Part shown: piece after piece, positions 12,283 to 23,832 of the stretch
How the letters are laid out: each line of letters begins with the position of its first letter
Numbering within the stretch: the first letter of the stretch is position 1
Assembly (NCBI GenBank): GCA_009823505.1
Contig: VZQC01011003.1
Location: forward strand, 2,441,973 to 2,505,972
From: Rhizomys pruinosus
Lineage: Eukaryota > Chordata > Mammalia > Rodentia > Spalacidae
DNA length: 64,000 nucleotides
Reading direction: 5' to 3'
Notes under the pieces: model-generated
What the model was told of the DNA's origin: nothing
Seen by the model: only the letters and a program-made list of their open reading frames with translations
Database searches by the model: none
Program-made: the position numbers and the translations under genes

Positions 12283-13367
12283 TTATTAAGAGAGGAAAAA
12301 TTTATTTTGACTCAGTTTGAAGGTGGGGAAGAAATGAAGGAAGAGTGTGAGAGTACTTATTTACACCTCGGTGAAACAGGCAGAACAGCAGAGTCAGATC
12401 AGGAAACAAGGTCAAGCTACAAACCTTCAGGCCCATGCCCCAGCACCCCATTTCCTCTAGCTAGGCCCCACTTCCCAAAGCTTCTACAGGGGGCCAGAAC
12501 AGTGCCACCATCCAGGAGCCTGTAAGGAGTATTTAACATCCACACCATCACATTCTCCTCTTGTCCCTAATAGATGGCTCAAGGCCATCTCATGGGAAAA
12601 AATATGTGCTCATTGCAACTTCAAAATTCCCTGTAGTTTTACAGTTCCAACACTGTTCCAAAGTCTCAGATGCTATGAATCTGTAAAATAAACTATGAAT
12701 CCTGTAGAATAAACAACAATAACATTATGTACTTCCAACATGCAATAGCACATAGTGAACACTACTCTTCCAAAACTCAGTGGTAGGGGCAAAGCCAAAA
12801 CCGAGCAGGGAAAACACTAAATGCTGCAACTTCACATCCAGCATGTGTGGCTCTTGGTGGCCTCATCTGGGCTCCGGTGGCCATGAGCAGTAGCACCACT
12901 CCAGCTCTGTCACCGTAGTGCACGTGTCCACTTGGTGTCTACAGCTTTCCCCATGAACAGCGCACACATTTGGAGTCTCCCACATCCCGAGGTCTCCAGT
13001 GCATGTTGGCCTTCATTTCCAGTTTCGCACACATCCCACTCCGGAGTTCCATGCAGGAAACCTGTTACTTATTGCCTCAGCAGCTTTCTGCAACCTTGAT
13101 GCAAGCATCCATTATCCTTCAACCTTCTGTTTTTGTACTGCCAGTTCTAGATGTGGCCTGGCCTGTTGCACTGCAGCCTCTATGCTCCTTTGCAGCTGAA
13201 CATGAGCAAACATTCCCCAGACAGTTGGTAGACAGCAGAGCCCTGCAGGAGAGCTTTCACTTCAGGCTCATTTCAGATGAATGTGTGTTTTTATAAGCTG
13301 CACATCTCCAATGATTGGGGTGTTGTTATCAGGGTATTTTTCCTGATGTCTCGGGGGAACATACATT
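12283..13367. other. Unclassified segment inserted in old L1M
   Basis: About 1.1 kb lies between two parts of one L1M. It has no clear LTR or inverted ends. Phrases such as TTACAGTTCCAACACTGTTC and CTGCCAGTTCTAGATGTGGC resemble internal MaLR-type retroelement sequence in minus orientation, but I cannot name it. Two overlapping open frames at 12970-13296 look incidental. Confidence 0.4.
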
Positions 13368-13538
13368 TCTTTTTTTTTTTTTTTTTTTTTTTTGTCTTTT
13401 CGAGACCGGGTCTCACTGTAGCCCCAGCTATCCTGGAACTCACTCTGTAGACCAGGCTGGCTTGAACTCACAAAGATCCACCTGCCTCTGCCTCCCGAGT
13501 GCTAGGATTAAAGTGGCGTGCGCCACCCACGCGCGGAA
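13368..13538 (-). mobile_element. B1 SINE
   Basis: Long T run, GTCTTTTCGAGACCGGGTCT, then a typical reversed B1 through AAGTGGCGTGCGCCACCCAC. It lies beside the right edge of the inserted segment in the L1M. Confidence 0.95.
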
Positions 13539-13542
13539 ACAT

Positions 13543-14640
13543 CACATTTCTCAAAAATAAAATACACATAGGATTAAGTATATGCAAAAAATGCTTAACA
13601 TCATCAAGAGTCATCAGAGAAATTATAAAATCCAAACCAAGTGATACTACTCACCTGAGTCAGAATGGCTATTATCAAAATGGAGAGAAGTGGGAACTCT
13701 TTAATATTGTTGTGGCAATGTAAATTAATTAACCATTAAATGAACAACAGTGGTGGTGATCTCAAATATTTCGAAGATAAATTCTGTTCACATAGCCAGC
13801 TATTCTGAGTTATATATATCAATATATTATATAATATATTATATGTATATTAATCTCAAAAGGAATTAATCAACGCATCGGGAAAAAAACTCTTTTGAGT
13901 GGGTGTTGTATCGGTGCACACCTTTAATCCTAGCACTCGGGAGGCAGAGGCAGGCGGATCTTTGTGAGTTCAAGCCTGGTCTACAGAGTGAGTTCCAGGA
14001 CAGCTACAGGGAGACCCTGTCTCAAAAAGACCGAAAAAACCCATATTATTGTATTTATTGATGTATTATCCACAATAGCATAGGATATATAATCAAAGGA
14101 AATCCACAGATGAATGACTTGATAAAGAAAGTGATACATACACACAATGGAATATTATTCAGCCATAAAAAAGAATAAAATCCTGTCAATTGGAGCAAGA
14201 TGGGTAGAATTTGAGTATGTACTGTTAGTAAAATAAGATAGGAGCAGAAAAAGAAATATCACATTCTCTCTCACTTGTGAACACTGAAACAGTTGGTCCA
14301 AAAGTAAAAGATAATGATTTAAAAGCTTGGAAATGTAGGGTAAAGAGGGGATACAGGAAAGTTGGTGAACAGGTACCAAAAAGTAGGATAGAAAGAATAA
14401 GTTCTAGTGTTCTATAGCACAATAGGGTGACCATAATTTACAACCTGTTACATATTGTAAAATGAACTAGTAGACAGGAGCCCAAAGGATCCAAACATAA
14501 AAGATAAGGAGATAGCAATGTTAATTACCTTGATTTGATCATAACACACTGTACTTGTACGGAAGCTTCACATTGTACCCACGGATGTGAATAATTTATG
14601 TTAATTTAAAAGAGAAAAGAAGAAAATAAAACAAGTATTA
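13543..14640 (+). mobile_element. Old L1M ORF2 end and 3' UTR, split by a B1
   Basis: Resumption of the L1M from 11740. Landmarks are AATGCTTAACATCATCAAGA, GTCAGAATGGCTATTATC, ATGGAATATTATTCAGCCAT and CTAGTGTTCTATAGCACAAT. It ends near ACCTTGATTTGATCATAACA and ATTGTACCCACGG. These fit the 3' end of L1MA-type elements. An AT-rich tract (13805-13850) and a B1 (13899-14040) interrupt it. Confidence 0.75.
13899..14040 (+). mobile_element. B1 SINE
   Basis: Forward B1: CACCTTTAATCCTAGCACTC, CGGATCTTTGTGAGTTCAAG and GAGACCCTGTCTCAAAAAGA. It is inserted in the old L1M. Confidence 0.92.
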
Positions 14641-14807
14641 CAATTTAAAAATCAGAGGAGAGAAACAGAGTGTTTGTTCAGATGCAATGACCAGGCAGAG
14701 GGGCTGAGAGCTGTGAGGACAGACACAACTAGTGTTCTTCCCATATGGCCTGAAGAGAGGGAGGTTAGAAGGTCAAACACGTGCCACAGGAGTTCAGGCC
14801 ACACAAG

Positions 14808-14940
14808 CAGGGCAGGTGGAGCATTAATCCCAGCACTTGGGAGGCAGAGGCAGGAGGATCTCTGTGAGTTTCCTACATAGCGAGTTCCAGGCTAGCTAGG
14901 GCTACAGGGAAACCCTGTCTCAAACAAACAAACAAAAACA
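14808..14940 (+). mobile_element. B1 SINE with (CAAA)n tail
   Basis: Forward B1 with a damaged 5' end: TTAATCCCAGCACTTGGGAG, GGATCTCTGTGAGTTTCCTA and AACCCTGTCTCAAACAAACA. A deletion shortens the middle. Confidence 0.88.
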
Positions 14941-14944
14941 CCTT

Positions 14945-15597
14945 TCCTGTGGTTGGTCTTGGTCCCCTCCACCTTTTGGGGACCTGAAACAGCCTGAATG
15001 AGCAGGATGCCAGGAACCCTCCCATGTTCACAGCTTACCAAGAACCCTGCCCCAGAGCCTTTGAGCTCTGCGGGAGTTTGTGTCCTATAAGAGCTTTGTC
15101 CTCATGTGATTCATTAGATGACCCACTGCTCCTTATAGCTACAAGAAGCCTGGCAGCTCAGGCCATTAAGTCTCTTCTATGGGCCTAATTCACAGCCTGA
15201 CATCACAAGCCTAACAACATAATCCATTTGTCCTGATTTAATTTTTTCATTTTGAAAGGCTTCCTTGGCAGCCAGGTTTTCTCATTATGACATGACTCAT
15301 CTGTGTGATAATTCCCATTAAAATAAATATTTCAGGCATGATTCATCTAGAAGCATCCTTTAAAAAAAAAAAAAAAAAAAAAGCTTGTTAAATTCACAGC
15401 CATGGGGAACTTCAGCAAGAGGTGTCCCTTCCTTTAGCTGGCACTTGCAAATGTTGCCCTGTACTTGATTTTGATGCTTTGGCACATGAGAGATGAACAG
15501 ACCCTCAGCCATGCCTTCTGCAGCTTACTCTGGAAGGAGAGTGAACATGGTGAGAGGAATCATCCAAGGAACGTAATCGGGTTCTTCTTAAAGTTGG
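14945..15597. other. No gene recognised
   Basis: Non-coding sequence with a 23-bp A run at about 15361-15381. No repeat family is identified. Confidence 0.4.
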
Positions 15598-15672
15598 GGT
15601 AGTGGTTTTGAAGTGCTGGCAGAAGTAAGAATCTCCCTGAAGAGCTGATTAAACACAGATTGCTGGGTTCTA
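15598..15672 (+). mobile_element. MER5A fragment
   Basis: TAGTGGTTTTGAAGTGCTGG, AGAATCTCCCTGAAGAGCTG and ATTAAACACAGATTGCTGGG match the left part of MER5A. A B2 at 15673 follows directly. Confidence 0.65.
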
Positions 15673-15868
15673 GAGAAATGGCTTAGCAGTTAAGAGTGCC
15701 AGCTGCTCTTGCAGAGAACTCTGGTTTGGTTCCCAACACCCACATGGCGGCTAATAATCCCCTGTAACTCCAGTTCCAGAAAACCCAATGCCCTCTTCTG
15801 GCCATCTGTGGTCATTGCATAATACAGTGTACTTAGGCAGGCAAAACACTAATACACATAAAATATAA
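15673..15868 (+). mobile_element. B2 SINE, diverged
   Basis: GAGAAATGGCTTAGCAGTTA, GTTTGGTTCCCAACACCCAC, AACTCCAGTTCCAGAAAACC and ACACATAAAATATAATGG. It lacks the 17-nt internal duplication found in the younger copies. Confidence 0.9.
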
Positions 15869-15907
15869 TGGCTTTAGAATATAGTATTTTTATTAATTCA
15901 TTTACAT

Positions 15908-16060
15908 TTTTTTTTTGGTATTTTTGAGTCAGGGTCTCCCTGTAGTCCCAGCTGGCCTGGAGCTTGCTCTGTAGACCAGGCTGGCCTTGAACTCACAGAG
16001 ATCCGCCTGCCTCTGCCTCCCGAGTGCTGGGATTAAAGGCGTGCGCCACCATGCCTGGCT
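15908..16060 (-). mobile_element. B1 SINE
   Basis: Reversed B1 close to consensus, ending AAAGGCGTGCGCCACCATGC and CTGGCT. It abuts the T-rich 3' end of a minus-strand L1. Confidence 0.95.
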
Positions 16061-16061
16061 A

Positions 16062-16924
16062 AATTTTTTTTATTAAGCATTTGTACATTTCATACAATGG
16101 TTCCTGATCAAATTTAGCCCCCCCCATGCTCCCAAGCCCCATTGGAACTCATGCATTGCACCATTCTTTGACCAGCTCATATGCACGCATTCTATGACCA
16201 GCGCAGTGTATTTTGATCATATGCACTCCTGACTCCTTGCAGATCTACCCTTATTCCCTCCCAACTTCATCTCCTCTCTTTGTGTTTTTTGCTGGTGATG
16301 GTGGGGTTTTTTTAAGACCCCCATCCAGTCCAGTTTGTGCTGCCTGTGTACTCATGGTACGGGGCCATCCACTGGAACACAGCAAACACACCAGGCGCCA
16401 TGCCTTTAAACAAAACCTCTCTCTTTGCCCTAGAAGCTGCCATTTGTCCATTGCTCCTCGGCCACAGGTGGGGAGCCCCTCCTCCTCCGTGCTGGAATGC
16501 TGACTGCCCTGATCTCGTGTGGGCAGCCACAGCTGCCCTGCCGTGAGTTCATGAGTGCAGAGGTCCTGCAGCGTCTAAAAGGCAGTTCATACCAGTCCTT
16601 CCCATCCTCTAGCTCTCCAGTCTCTTTAGCCCCTCTTCTGAGATGATGCCTGAGCCTTGCGGGGGAGGGGCAACATGTAGACTTCCCTTTATGTGGCTGA
16701 GCACCCCACAGACACTTACTCTCTGCGTTTTGACCAGTTGTGAGTTTCTGCATTAACCGTTGTCCACTGTACAAGGAAATTTCTCTAATGAGGTCTGAGA
16801 GCTACGCCAATCTATAGATAGATAGGGATGGAGGTAGCAGTTTGATACCAAGTCCATTTAACAGAATAATAGTAATTGGTTTACCCAGGGAGCTTATGAG
16901 CTCTCTCACCATGGTTTCCTGGCC
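16062..16924 (-). mobile_element. Rodent L1 (Lx-type) 3' UTR
   Basis: The T-rich left edge is the reversed A-tail. The body carries GGGGCCATCCACTGGAACAC, CGTGAGTTCATGAGTGCAGA, TTTGACCAGTTGTGAGTTTC and TAATAGTAATTGGTTTACCC. These are familiar from 3' UTRs of Lx-type rodent L1s in reverse orientation. Related sequence occurs at 46430-46812. Open frames on both strands at 16213-16774 are shadows. Confidence 0.75.
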
Positions 16925-17062
16925 AGACTGTCAGCACCAGACACGTTTCTTCCTGTGGAAGGGATCTCAGAGTTTTCGATTCAGCAGGCTTGGGATAGAG
17001 CCTAAGAATGTGCATTTCTGACAAGTTTCCATGTGATGCTCCCACTGCTGGTCTGCAGCCCT
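16925..17062 (+). mobile_element. MER5A fragment
   Basis: GATTCAGCAGGCTTGGGATA, GAATGTGCATTTCTGACAAG and TGATGCTCCCACTGCTGGTC match the right part of MER5A. Confidence 0.65.
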
Positions 17063-17064
17063 CC

Positions 17065-18090
17065 TTTTGAGGTCCCTGTCTGCAAGCCTCCAATTATTTC
17101 TCCATTGCTCCCTCTCTCTACTGCTTGCAGTGTGCCCTGTGCTGGGAGCAAAGTGTTGAAGAAGATGGCACTCAGCCTGGCATGGGAGTCAACCATGACT
17201 TCTATGATTCCCAGGCAGCACTGCTTAGGGCTTTGCTTCGGGTACAGTTGGAGCACCAGAAAGAACACAATTCTTTCTTTCTTGATGACTAGACAAAGGA
17301 GGCAAAATTCTAAAAATAAAAATAAATGAATTGTGGACTAGGACAAGTTGTGTGGAAGGGCACTTGTGGCTGCAAAATTCTCAAATTATCACCAGTCCCG
17401 GGACACCCTCTCTTACTTCTTGGATGTTTCCCACGGTAATGAAGGGTTGGCTTGCTTCCCGAAGAAGCTGGTGGCACAACTCTAGTTACACTGGCTTGGT
17501 GCTGGCAAAGCTTTTATTTTTGGCTCTTTGGAATTGTGTTTGGTCAGTGTCTCGTACGTGGTCTCGGGACTCTCAGGAGAATGGAATTCTCCACACAGGC
17601 TATGGAATGGAATGTGGAGTCAGGAGCAGAGGAAACAGCTTGCTGCCAACACCCAGATCCCTGTCCCTTCTACGAGGTCTCCAAGTGCTGTGGCTGCCCC
17701 CCTCCAACAGCTTGTACGGTTGACTCAGAAAATTGGGTGATTTGGGTTTTTTCTTATCATTGCCTTCTGTTTACACATAGACACCCGTTAGAAATTGCCT
17801 TCAGCCTTCCAGAATTTTCTAGAACCTTTTGAACTGCTTTTAGATTTCAGACATTAAGAAAGGAGCCTATGAGGCCAGGAAAAGGGGATTCCAGACCAAA
17901 GCATGGATCTGTATTTCATCCCAGGGGAGCACCCCGACCTTGTTACTCAGCTGTTAACTTATGGATATGCATGAACAGAAATGAAAAATGATGTATGAAA
18001 TACATAAACCATCAATAAAAAATAAAATAAAAAAGAACGTTCAAATAAATGTGATTTTTTTCTAGCCCAGGGTAATTTATAAAGCACATT
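17065..18090. other. No gene recognised
   Basis: Several open frames (17033-17329, 17331-17723 and 17452-17832, all plus) overlap in different phases. No domain, splice pair or known protein is recognised. The stretch ends in an A-rich tract with AATAAA motifs near 18015-18045. Confidence 0.35.
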
Positions 18091-18247
18091 ATGGCCAGGT
18101 GTGGTGGTACACTCCTTTAATCCCAGCACTCGGGAGGCAGAAGCAGGTGGATCTCTGTGAGTTGAAGGCCAGCCTGGTCTACACAGTAAGTTCCAAGACA
18201 GCTGGGGCTACAGGGAGACCATGTCTCAATAAAAGACCAAAAGAAAA
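18091..18247 (+). mobile_element. B1 SINE
   Basis: Forward B1: GGCCAGGTGTGGTGGTACAC, GGCCAGCCTGGTCTACACAG and CAGGGAGACCATGTCTCAAT. Confidence 0.95.
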
Positions 18248-18249
18248 AA

Positions 18250-19120
18250 GAAGCATATTATGGGGGAGGCTATTATAAGTAGATGTGTAGTCACTATTGA
18301 GGTATCATCACTGCTAGTGAAGAGCACTGATGAGAGGGAGGAGGGCTGACCTGACATATACTAGAGAATGATTACCAAAATAATATTAGGGTCAATTAAT
18401 ATCCTCCTCCCCCATTTAAAGAAGGTAACCGCAAGGTCTCAGAAACTCTGAAAAGGACCTTGGAGATAGTTTTGGCAACAGCATGGGCTCCATGTGAGGT
18501 GAGAAGAGGGGGTATTCATCCTTTACCCAGTATTTCACAGCTGTGAACAGACTCTGGGGCTCTGAAGGACAGTCTGCCTTTCTTTTTTTCAAGTCACAGT
18601 TCTCAAGAATCCATCATAGTCTGTCAGTACAGATCAATATTTGTTGAGTTAATTTGATTTAGAAGAGCCAATCTGTAAACTGGCTTTGTGAGGATTTATT
18701 ATCCTTCCAAATGATTGATTTTATGCAAAAAAATAATAAAGAACAGATTAGACTAGTATTTCTGACTCTAATCAGCATATGTGTTAAGCTATGGGTAGAT
18801 ATCTCAGGACTGTTTACATTTGCTTAGCAACAATGGCAGCTTTATTTGGGAGTAGCTGGTCTACATACTCTATAAGAATTTTATACAATTTCATAGGGTT
18901 TCTATATCTGATGTTCATCAATACAGTTGATAGTACAATGTCACCTGTGGCACAGGTGAGTCTTATAGATAGATTCATGACCAAAAATCTGAAAGGATCT
19001 TGAGAAGTTTTTGTTGAAGACAAAGAAAAAGAGAGACTCATCCATTGAATCAAGAGCTAGTTCCGGAGAAACTATAATGCCAACCACTGCTCTGGGTACT
19101 GAAGACACAGCAATGCACAT
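18250..19120. other. No gene recognised; old repeat remnant at the right edge
   Basis: Mostly unassigned. The right end (TGCTCTGGGTACTGAAGACA, CAGCAATGCACATAAAATCC) continues after the L1 insertion at 20330 (GGAGCTGAGCTTCTGGTGGA). It resembles an ancient mammal-wide repeat into which the L1 jumped. Confidence 0.4.
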
Positions 19121-19138
19121 AAAATCCTCGGGAGCTGA
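19121..19138 (+). repeat. Left target-site duplication of L1
   Basis: AAAATCCTCGGGAGCTGA here is repeated exactly at 20330-20347, bracketing the L1. This is the hallmark of target-primed reverse transcription. Confidence 0.95.
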
Positions 19139-20329
19139 TAGAAGAAAAAGTTGGCAGCAGACTACAAGACATAGGCGTAGGAAAAGACTTCCTAAATCAG
19201 ACAGCAGCTGCACAAGAATTAAGGTCGACAATTGACAAATGGGACCTCATCAAACTCAAAAGCTTCTGTACATCAAAAGAAACAATCAAGGAAGTGACGA
19301 GAAATCCCACAGAGTGGGAGGAAACCTTCACTGCAGATACATCTGACAAAGCATTGATTTCCAGAATATATAAACTACTCAAAAAACAAAGAAAAAAGAA
19401 AACAAACGACCCGCTCAATAGATGGAGCAAAGAACTGAACAGAGACTTCACAAGCGAGGAATTAGAGATGTCTGAGAAACACCTCAAGAACTGCTCAACA
19501 TCACTAATCATTAAGGAAATGCAAATGAAAACCACTTTAAGATATCATCTTACTCCAATAAGACTGGCTAGGATCAAGAAAACAAATGATACCAAGTGCT
19601 GGAGAGGTTGTGGGGAAAGGGGAACACTCATCCACTGCTGGTGGGAATGTAAACTCGTACAGCCACTATGGAAAGCAGTGTGGAGAACCCTTGGAAGACT
19701 TGGAATGAACTTGCCACCCGACCCAGCCATACCACTCCTAGGCATGTACCCTCAAGACTTACGCCACCACAGAGATACATGCACGGCCATGTTTATTGCA
19801 GCTCTCTTCACAATAGCAAGGAGCTGGAACCAACCTAAATGCCCCTCAACTGACGAGTGGATAGAGAAAATGTGGTACATCTACACAATGGAGTTCTATG
19901 CAGCAGTAAAGAAAGACGACATCACGAGCTTTGCTGGAAAATGGCTGGAGCTAGAGGACATCATGCTGAGTGAAGTAACACAGTCCCAGAAAAACAAACG
20001 ACGAATGGTATCCCTCATCTGTGGATGCTAGTGCCAATTACCCAATTGTAAGTATTTCTTGTATAGGGCCCCCTGAGCTTTTGTCCAAAGCAGTTGGGCA
20101 TAACGCATTTTGGAAACAACAACAACAGAAAAGACTGCATCGAAGAACTGACTGAAACAGTGAACTTCTGCTCAAAACAGTCAACTTCCCCATGGAAAAT
20201 ATTGAGAAAGACTAAGAGATGGAAAGCATGTCTGGCAGAATGCATGAGCTCTGGCGGGGTGGGGCAATGAGCGGGAACACGGGTCTAGATTTGTTAAAAA
20301 TAAATAAATAAATAAATTTATGTGAAAAA
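19139..20329 (+). mobile_element. 5'-truncated L1 with intact ORF2 tail
   Basis: The inserted unit of about 1.19 kb has the C-terminal part of L1 ORF2 (reverse transcriptase/endonuclease protein), a 3' UTR and an A-rich tail ending in AAATAAATAAATAAATTTATG. The ORF2 frame is open from 19141 to the stop at 20029-20031, 297 codons counting the stop, without a break. The C-terminal cysteine/histidine motif CWRGCGERGTLIHCWWEC is complete, and MWYIYTMEFYAAVKKD follows it. Endonuclease and catalytic RT domains are absent because of 5' truncation, so it cannot move by itself. The open frame and exact target duplication suggest recent insertion. Confidence 0.95.
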
Positions 20330-20347
20330 AAAATCCTCGGGAGCTGA
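20330..20347 (+). repeat. Right target-site duplication of L1
   Basis: Identical to 19121-19138. The A's at its left merge with the L1 tail. Confidence 0.95.
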
Positions 20348-21672
20348 GCTTCTGGTGGAAGGAGACAGACAAAGAGAGACGGGGGGTCCTTAGTGGGTTG
20401 TTCCTCTCTTGAAAGCTTTTGCTTTTATATCTGTTAAAGACTCCCTATGGAATCCTTGGCCATTAGAAGCTGTGTGCTTATTAAGCTCTTTATTTTAAAA
20501 CTCTGGTTATAACGGGACCTCTTTGTTGAGCTGTTCTGAGGCTTACATGGAATCATGTCTTAATGGTCAGTGACTGGTTTATTTTATGTAACTCATAAAT
20601 GTTAAAGGTGATTACAAACATTATAGAGTCAATGGACCCCTAGTTAATAAGCTCTCTTCTCATTGGAATATTTCAGAAGATATCCCATCAGATCTGGAGC
20701 CATAGTTGTCTATAACGCTGATCCCAGAAAAGCAGCTTTTGAAACAGCAGTACAAAGTTAAGTCTCCTTGCCCTACTTTTGGGTTTCAAGTGAGGATAAA
20801 CCCCCTTCTAGCTGTGAGAAAGACTGAACTTTTTCCTTAGCAATGCCTGTGACTGCCATATGCCTGCTGTTTCATGCTTTGTCTCCATCTGCATTACGCC
20901 AGCTGTCTTCACCTTTGCTATATTTGTTTTTTGGTTTTTGTTGTTTTTGTTGTTGTTGTTGTTGTTGAAGTCTAAAGTGGTTTTCGGCCTTTATTTTCTA
21001 AGCTGTAGTAAATGTTAAACTATCACTTGGTTGCTTTGCTGTGCTGCCTTGAGGGTTGAACGCCACAGACACCCACTTAATTGGGAAGCAGTGCCAGGCT
21101 CAGGTGGGTCGCCCGTGGTTGCTCTGGAACCACAGATGGGGGAGGGCTTGGGCAGGAGGACTTGAGTTAGATCCCAGCACACAGGTGAAACAGGAAGTTC
21201 CCTGGGGCTCCAATGTCAAACTCTAGTTTTCCATGCAGTGGTGTGAGGTAGGCTTTGTAAGACCACTAATACGGCACCAAGCTTTTAACTCTTTCTGCCA
21301 AGAGAAATATAATAATTTAGAAAGATGCATTTAATTAGGTACAGATTGTTATAAAAGGAAAAGTGCCGGGTACGGTGCCAAGCTCCTGGCCCCACAGGGG
21401 CATGTGATTTTTTTTTGCTCCTATGTGTGGCACACCTCTCCCCCCATCACTGGAGATAGGAGCCCTGTGGCATCTCCCATCTGGGTGCTTTCTGCTCAGG
21501 GTCCAATCAACCCTTGGGTTGTTAATAAACTCCTATCCACCTCACCTTCATTTCCCACAGAAGGCAGGTCCTAAGATGTCATCAAAATTTCTGTGGGTCA
21601 AATCACCAGCCGAGAACAAAGTAGGAAATGTTTGAATATATGCTACTGCCGTCTCCCACCACCCTTGCGTGG
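20348..21672. other. No gene recognised; (TTG)n tract
   Basis: Unassigned sequence. A TTG-rich run lies at 20926-20967. A tract at 21110-21205 (GGAGGACTTGAGTTAGATCC) looks like a weak tRNA-derived SINE head. Confidence 0.35.
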
Positions 21673-21673
21673 G

Positions 21674-21857
21674 AGCTGAGTGTTTGTTAGACAGAAGCAT
21701 GTGTGGAAGAGAACATCTTGGCTCAGTGGTCTAGTCTGAGTGGTCGTTAGACAGAAGCATGTGTGAAAGAGGACATCCTGACTCAGTGGTCTAGTCTGGG
21801 TGGTCGTTAGACAGAAGCATGTGTGGAAGAGGACATCCTGACTCAGTGGTCTTGTCT
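21674..21857 (+). repeat. 60-bp tandem repeat, ~3 copies
   Basis: Successive copies begin GTTAGACAGAAGCATGTGTG at 60-base spacing (21686, 21746, 21806) and share GGACATCCTGACTCAGTGG and TCTAGTCTG. Copies 2 and 3 are more alike than copy 1. The flanks are not recognised. Confidence 0.95.
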
Positions 21858-21859
21858 GA

Positions 21860-23180
21860 AGCCTGACATTCTAGCAGCCACTCGCTTGCACCTGCAGAAC
21901 TAGCTGGACCAAAGCTGTATCGAGGCCTCATCTAGGGAAGAAGTCGCCTGCTAGAGGCTGGAGGACGGGAGCTTTGCTCACGGGTGGCTCCACCCTCCCA
22001 GTAATCTTCCCTGTGAAGGAGCAACTGAGGAAGGAGGTGACACATCTGTCTTCAGGGGATAGTACCTGCATTGCAAGCAAAGCTCAGTAGGAGTGACCCT
22101 AAGAGTGATGATGACACCCGGCTTTTCAGTCAGCAGCACACACTTGCCTCGAACCATTTGACCAAGATCAGCACAGAGCATGGCTTATCTGCACAGTGAG
22201 CTCAGAGGACTTCAAGTTCAGCTGCAGACAGATCTCAGGAAAACAATGTAGAGTCACATCAGGACAGGTCTTTAGCTTCGTTCCACTGCCCAGCTCCAGG
22301 ACCTGACAGAAATTCTGCCTGCCCGACAGCTTGCACATTGTGCACACAACCGAGATAGGTGGACGAGCTCGTCGCAGCATTTGACCAGACTGTGAGCAAA
22401 GCTGGAACTTTAGGCAGGATATGTACCTGGAGCCTCTTGAAGGGGTTCACATACAAAGGGAGAACTCTACCCCTAAACAGTTTTCTACAAAATTAACTGA
22501 AACACAGGGCTGATTGTTGAAAACACTTGCTGAAATGAAGAATGATGATCTTTGGAAACCATAGTATAAAAGGTGGGTTTGCCACCTGGACTTCCACAAC
22601 CCAGTCTCAGGAAGTCTCTATCCCCCGTCATCGGTGCTGATGGCCAAGTATGACAGGGCTGAGTCTTGCTGGCAGGGCAGACTCTCATGCCACAGCTTCC
22701 CTGTCTCTAGGAGGCAGGAATGGAGAGCCTTTGCCTGCAGGCAGGTCCTTTCTCCCCTAATACCTGTTACCTGGTTATCTAACACCTGACTGAGCTGCAG
22801 ACGGCAGACCGCCTGACCTGGGAGACCCCTCTAAGCCTCTCAGAGAAGGCATTGTGACAGAGGAGGCACTGAGGCAGAGTGGTATATTTGTGTTATTTTT
22901 GTTTTGGGTCTGAACTCCACGTTCCAGGGCTGATTTCTTCAGGGCATCCCTCCTTCTAGAATCACAAGGAACTTTACATATTGCTGTGTTTCTGCAAGTG
23001 TTGTCTAAGCATTGCTAATGACTCAGCAAGTAAATTCATAATATTAAGGTCATTTTGCTCCAACCACCCCAGGCCATGTCACCCCACAGCACCTGCCACA
23101 AAGGGATGATTGTAATTCCATGGAGAGAATCATTCACACTTACTGAGCTGAGTAGCCCTGAGGAAGATCAGCTTCCGGTA
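21860..23180. other. No gene recognised
   Basis: About 1.3 kb with small overlapping minus-strand frames at 21978-22688. No domains or repeats are recognised. Confidence 0.35.
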
Positions 23181-23185
23181 TAAAT

Positions 23186-23510
23186 CTTTTTTTTTTAAAG
23201 CCAATGTTTTATTGAAGCTCTGTGCATTTCATACAAAATTACATTACAAATCAAATCTAGACCCATGCTCCCCTCCCTGCCCTCCACCCCCAGAGCTCAC
23301 GCATTCCGCCAAACATGTTTTTCATCTTTTTCTCAGTCTCTCTCAAAATTCTCAATGCAGAAGTTTCCTGTTTCGAGCAGAAGTTCACTGTTTCAGTCAG
23401 TTCTTTGACCTAGTCTTTTTGATGCTGTTATTCCTTACAATTTGCAGCACTTCAAAATATGCACATATGCATGGCACATATATCATAGGTTTTATCATCT
23501 TCAGCTTATG
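23186..23510 (-). mobile_element. L1 3' end, truncated
   Basis: The minus strand reads the same L1 3' UTR as 20080-20320: reversed AGAAGTTCACTGTTTCAGTC and GAGCTCACGCATTCCGCC match CTGAAACAGTGAACTTCTG and GCATGAGCTCTGG there. The T run at 23189-23198 is the reversed tail. A target duplication may be GTATAAATCTT (23178-23188) against GTATGAATCTT near 23659, leaving 23511-23655 as unexplained inserted sequence. Confidence 0.8.
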
Positions 23511-23832
23511 ATTTTTTTTTTTTATTAGGCTGAAAGATGTCATGTTTGAAGGCTCCTCCTTGGCAAGCCCAAACCACCATCAGTTCTGCCCTTGTGCTCC
23601 ACACTGGGGTTTTCCCTTCCCATGGTCACCAAATGAGGTCCAGTAAGCACCGCGTCCTGTATGAATCTTAACTCTCTAAAAACTTAACAATGGCTAAAAG
23701 TAGACTCCTCAGTTTCCCTTTTTTATTTCTAGTAAGGTAAGCAAAACCTGTATATTCTACACTCAAAATGTATCTTGGCTATATATAACAATATCATATG
23801 TGGTAGTATGCTTTTCTTTCTTTCTTTCTTTT

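Noticed and set aside
16213..16774. Several 66-114 codon frames on both strands
   Set aside because: They lie in the 3' UTR of a reversed L1, which is non-coding.
17331..17832. 130- and 126-codon plus-strand frames
   Set aside because: They overlap each other in different phases, have no homology I recognise, no conserved motif and no splice pair. Chance is the simplest reading.
21674..21857. CRISPR-like array
   Set aside because: Whole 60-bp units are repeated with no distinct repeat/spacer pattern, and the DNA is mammalian.
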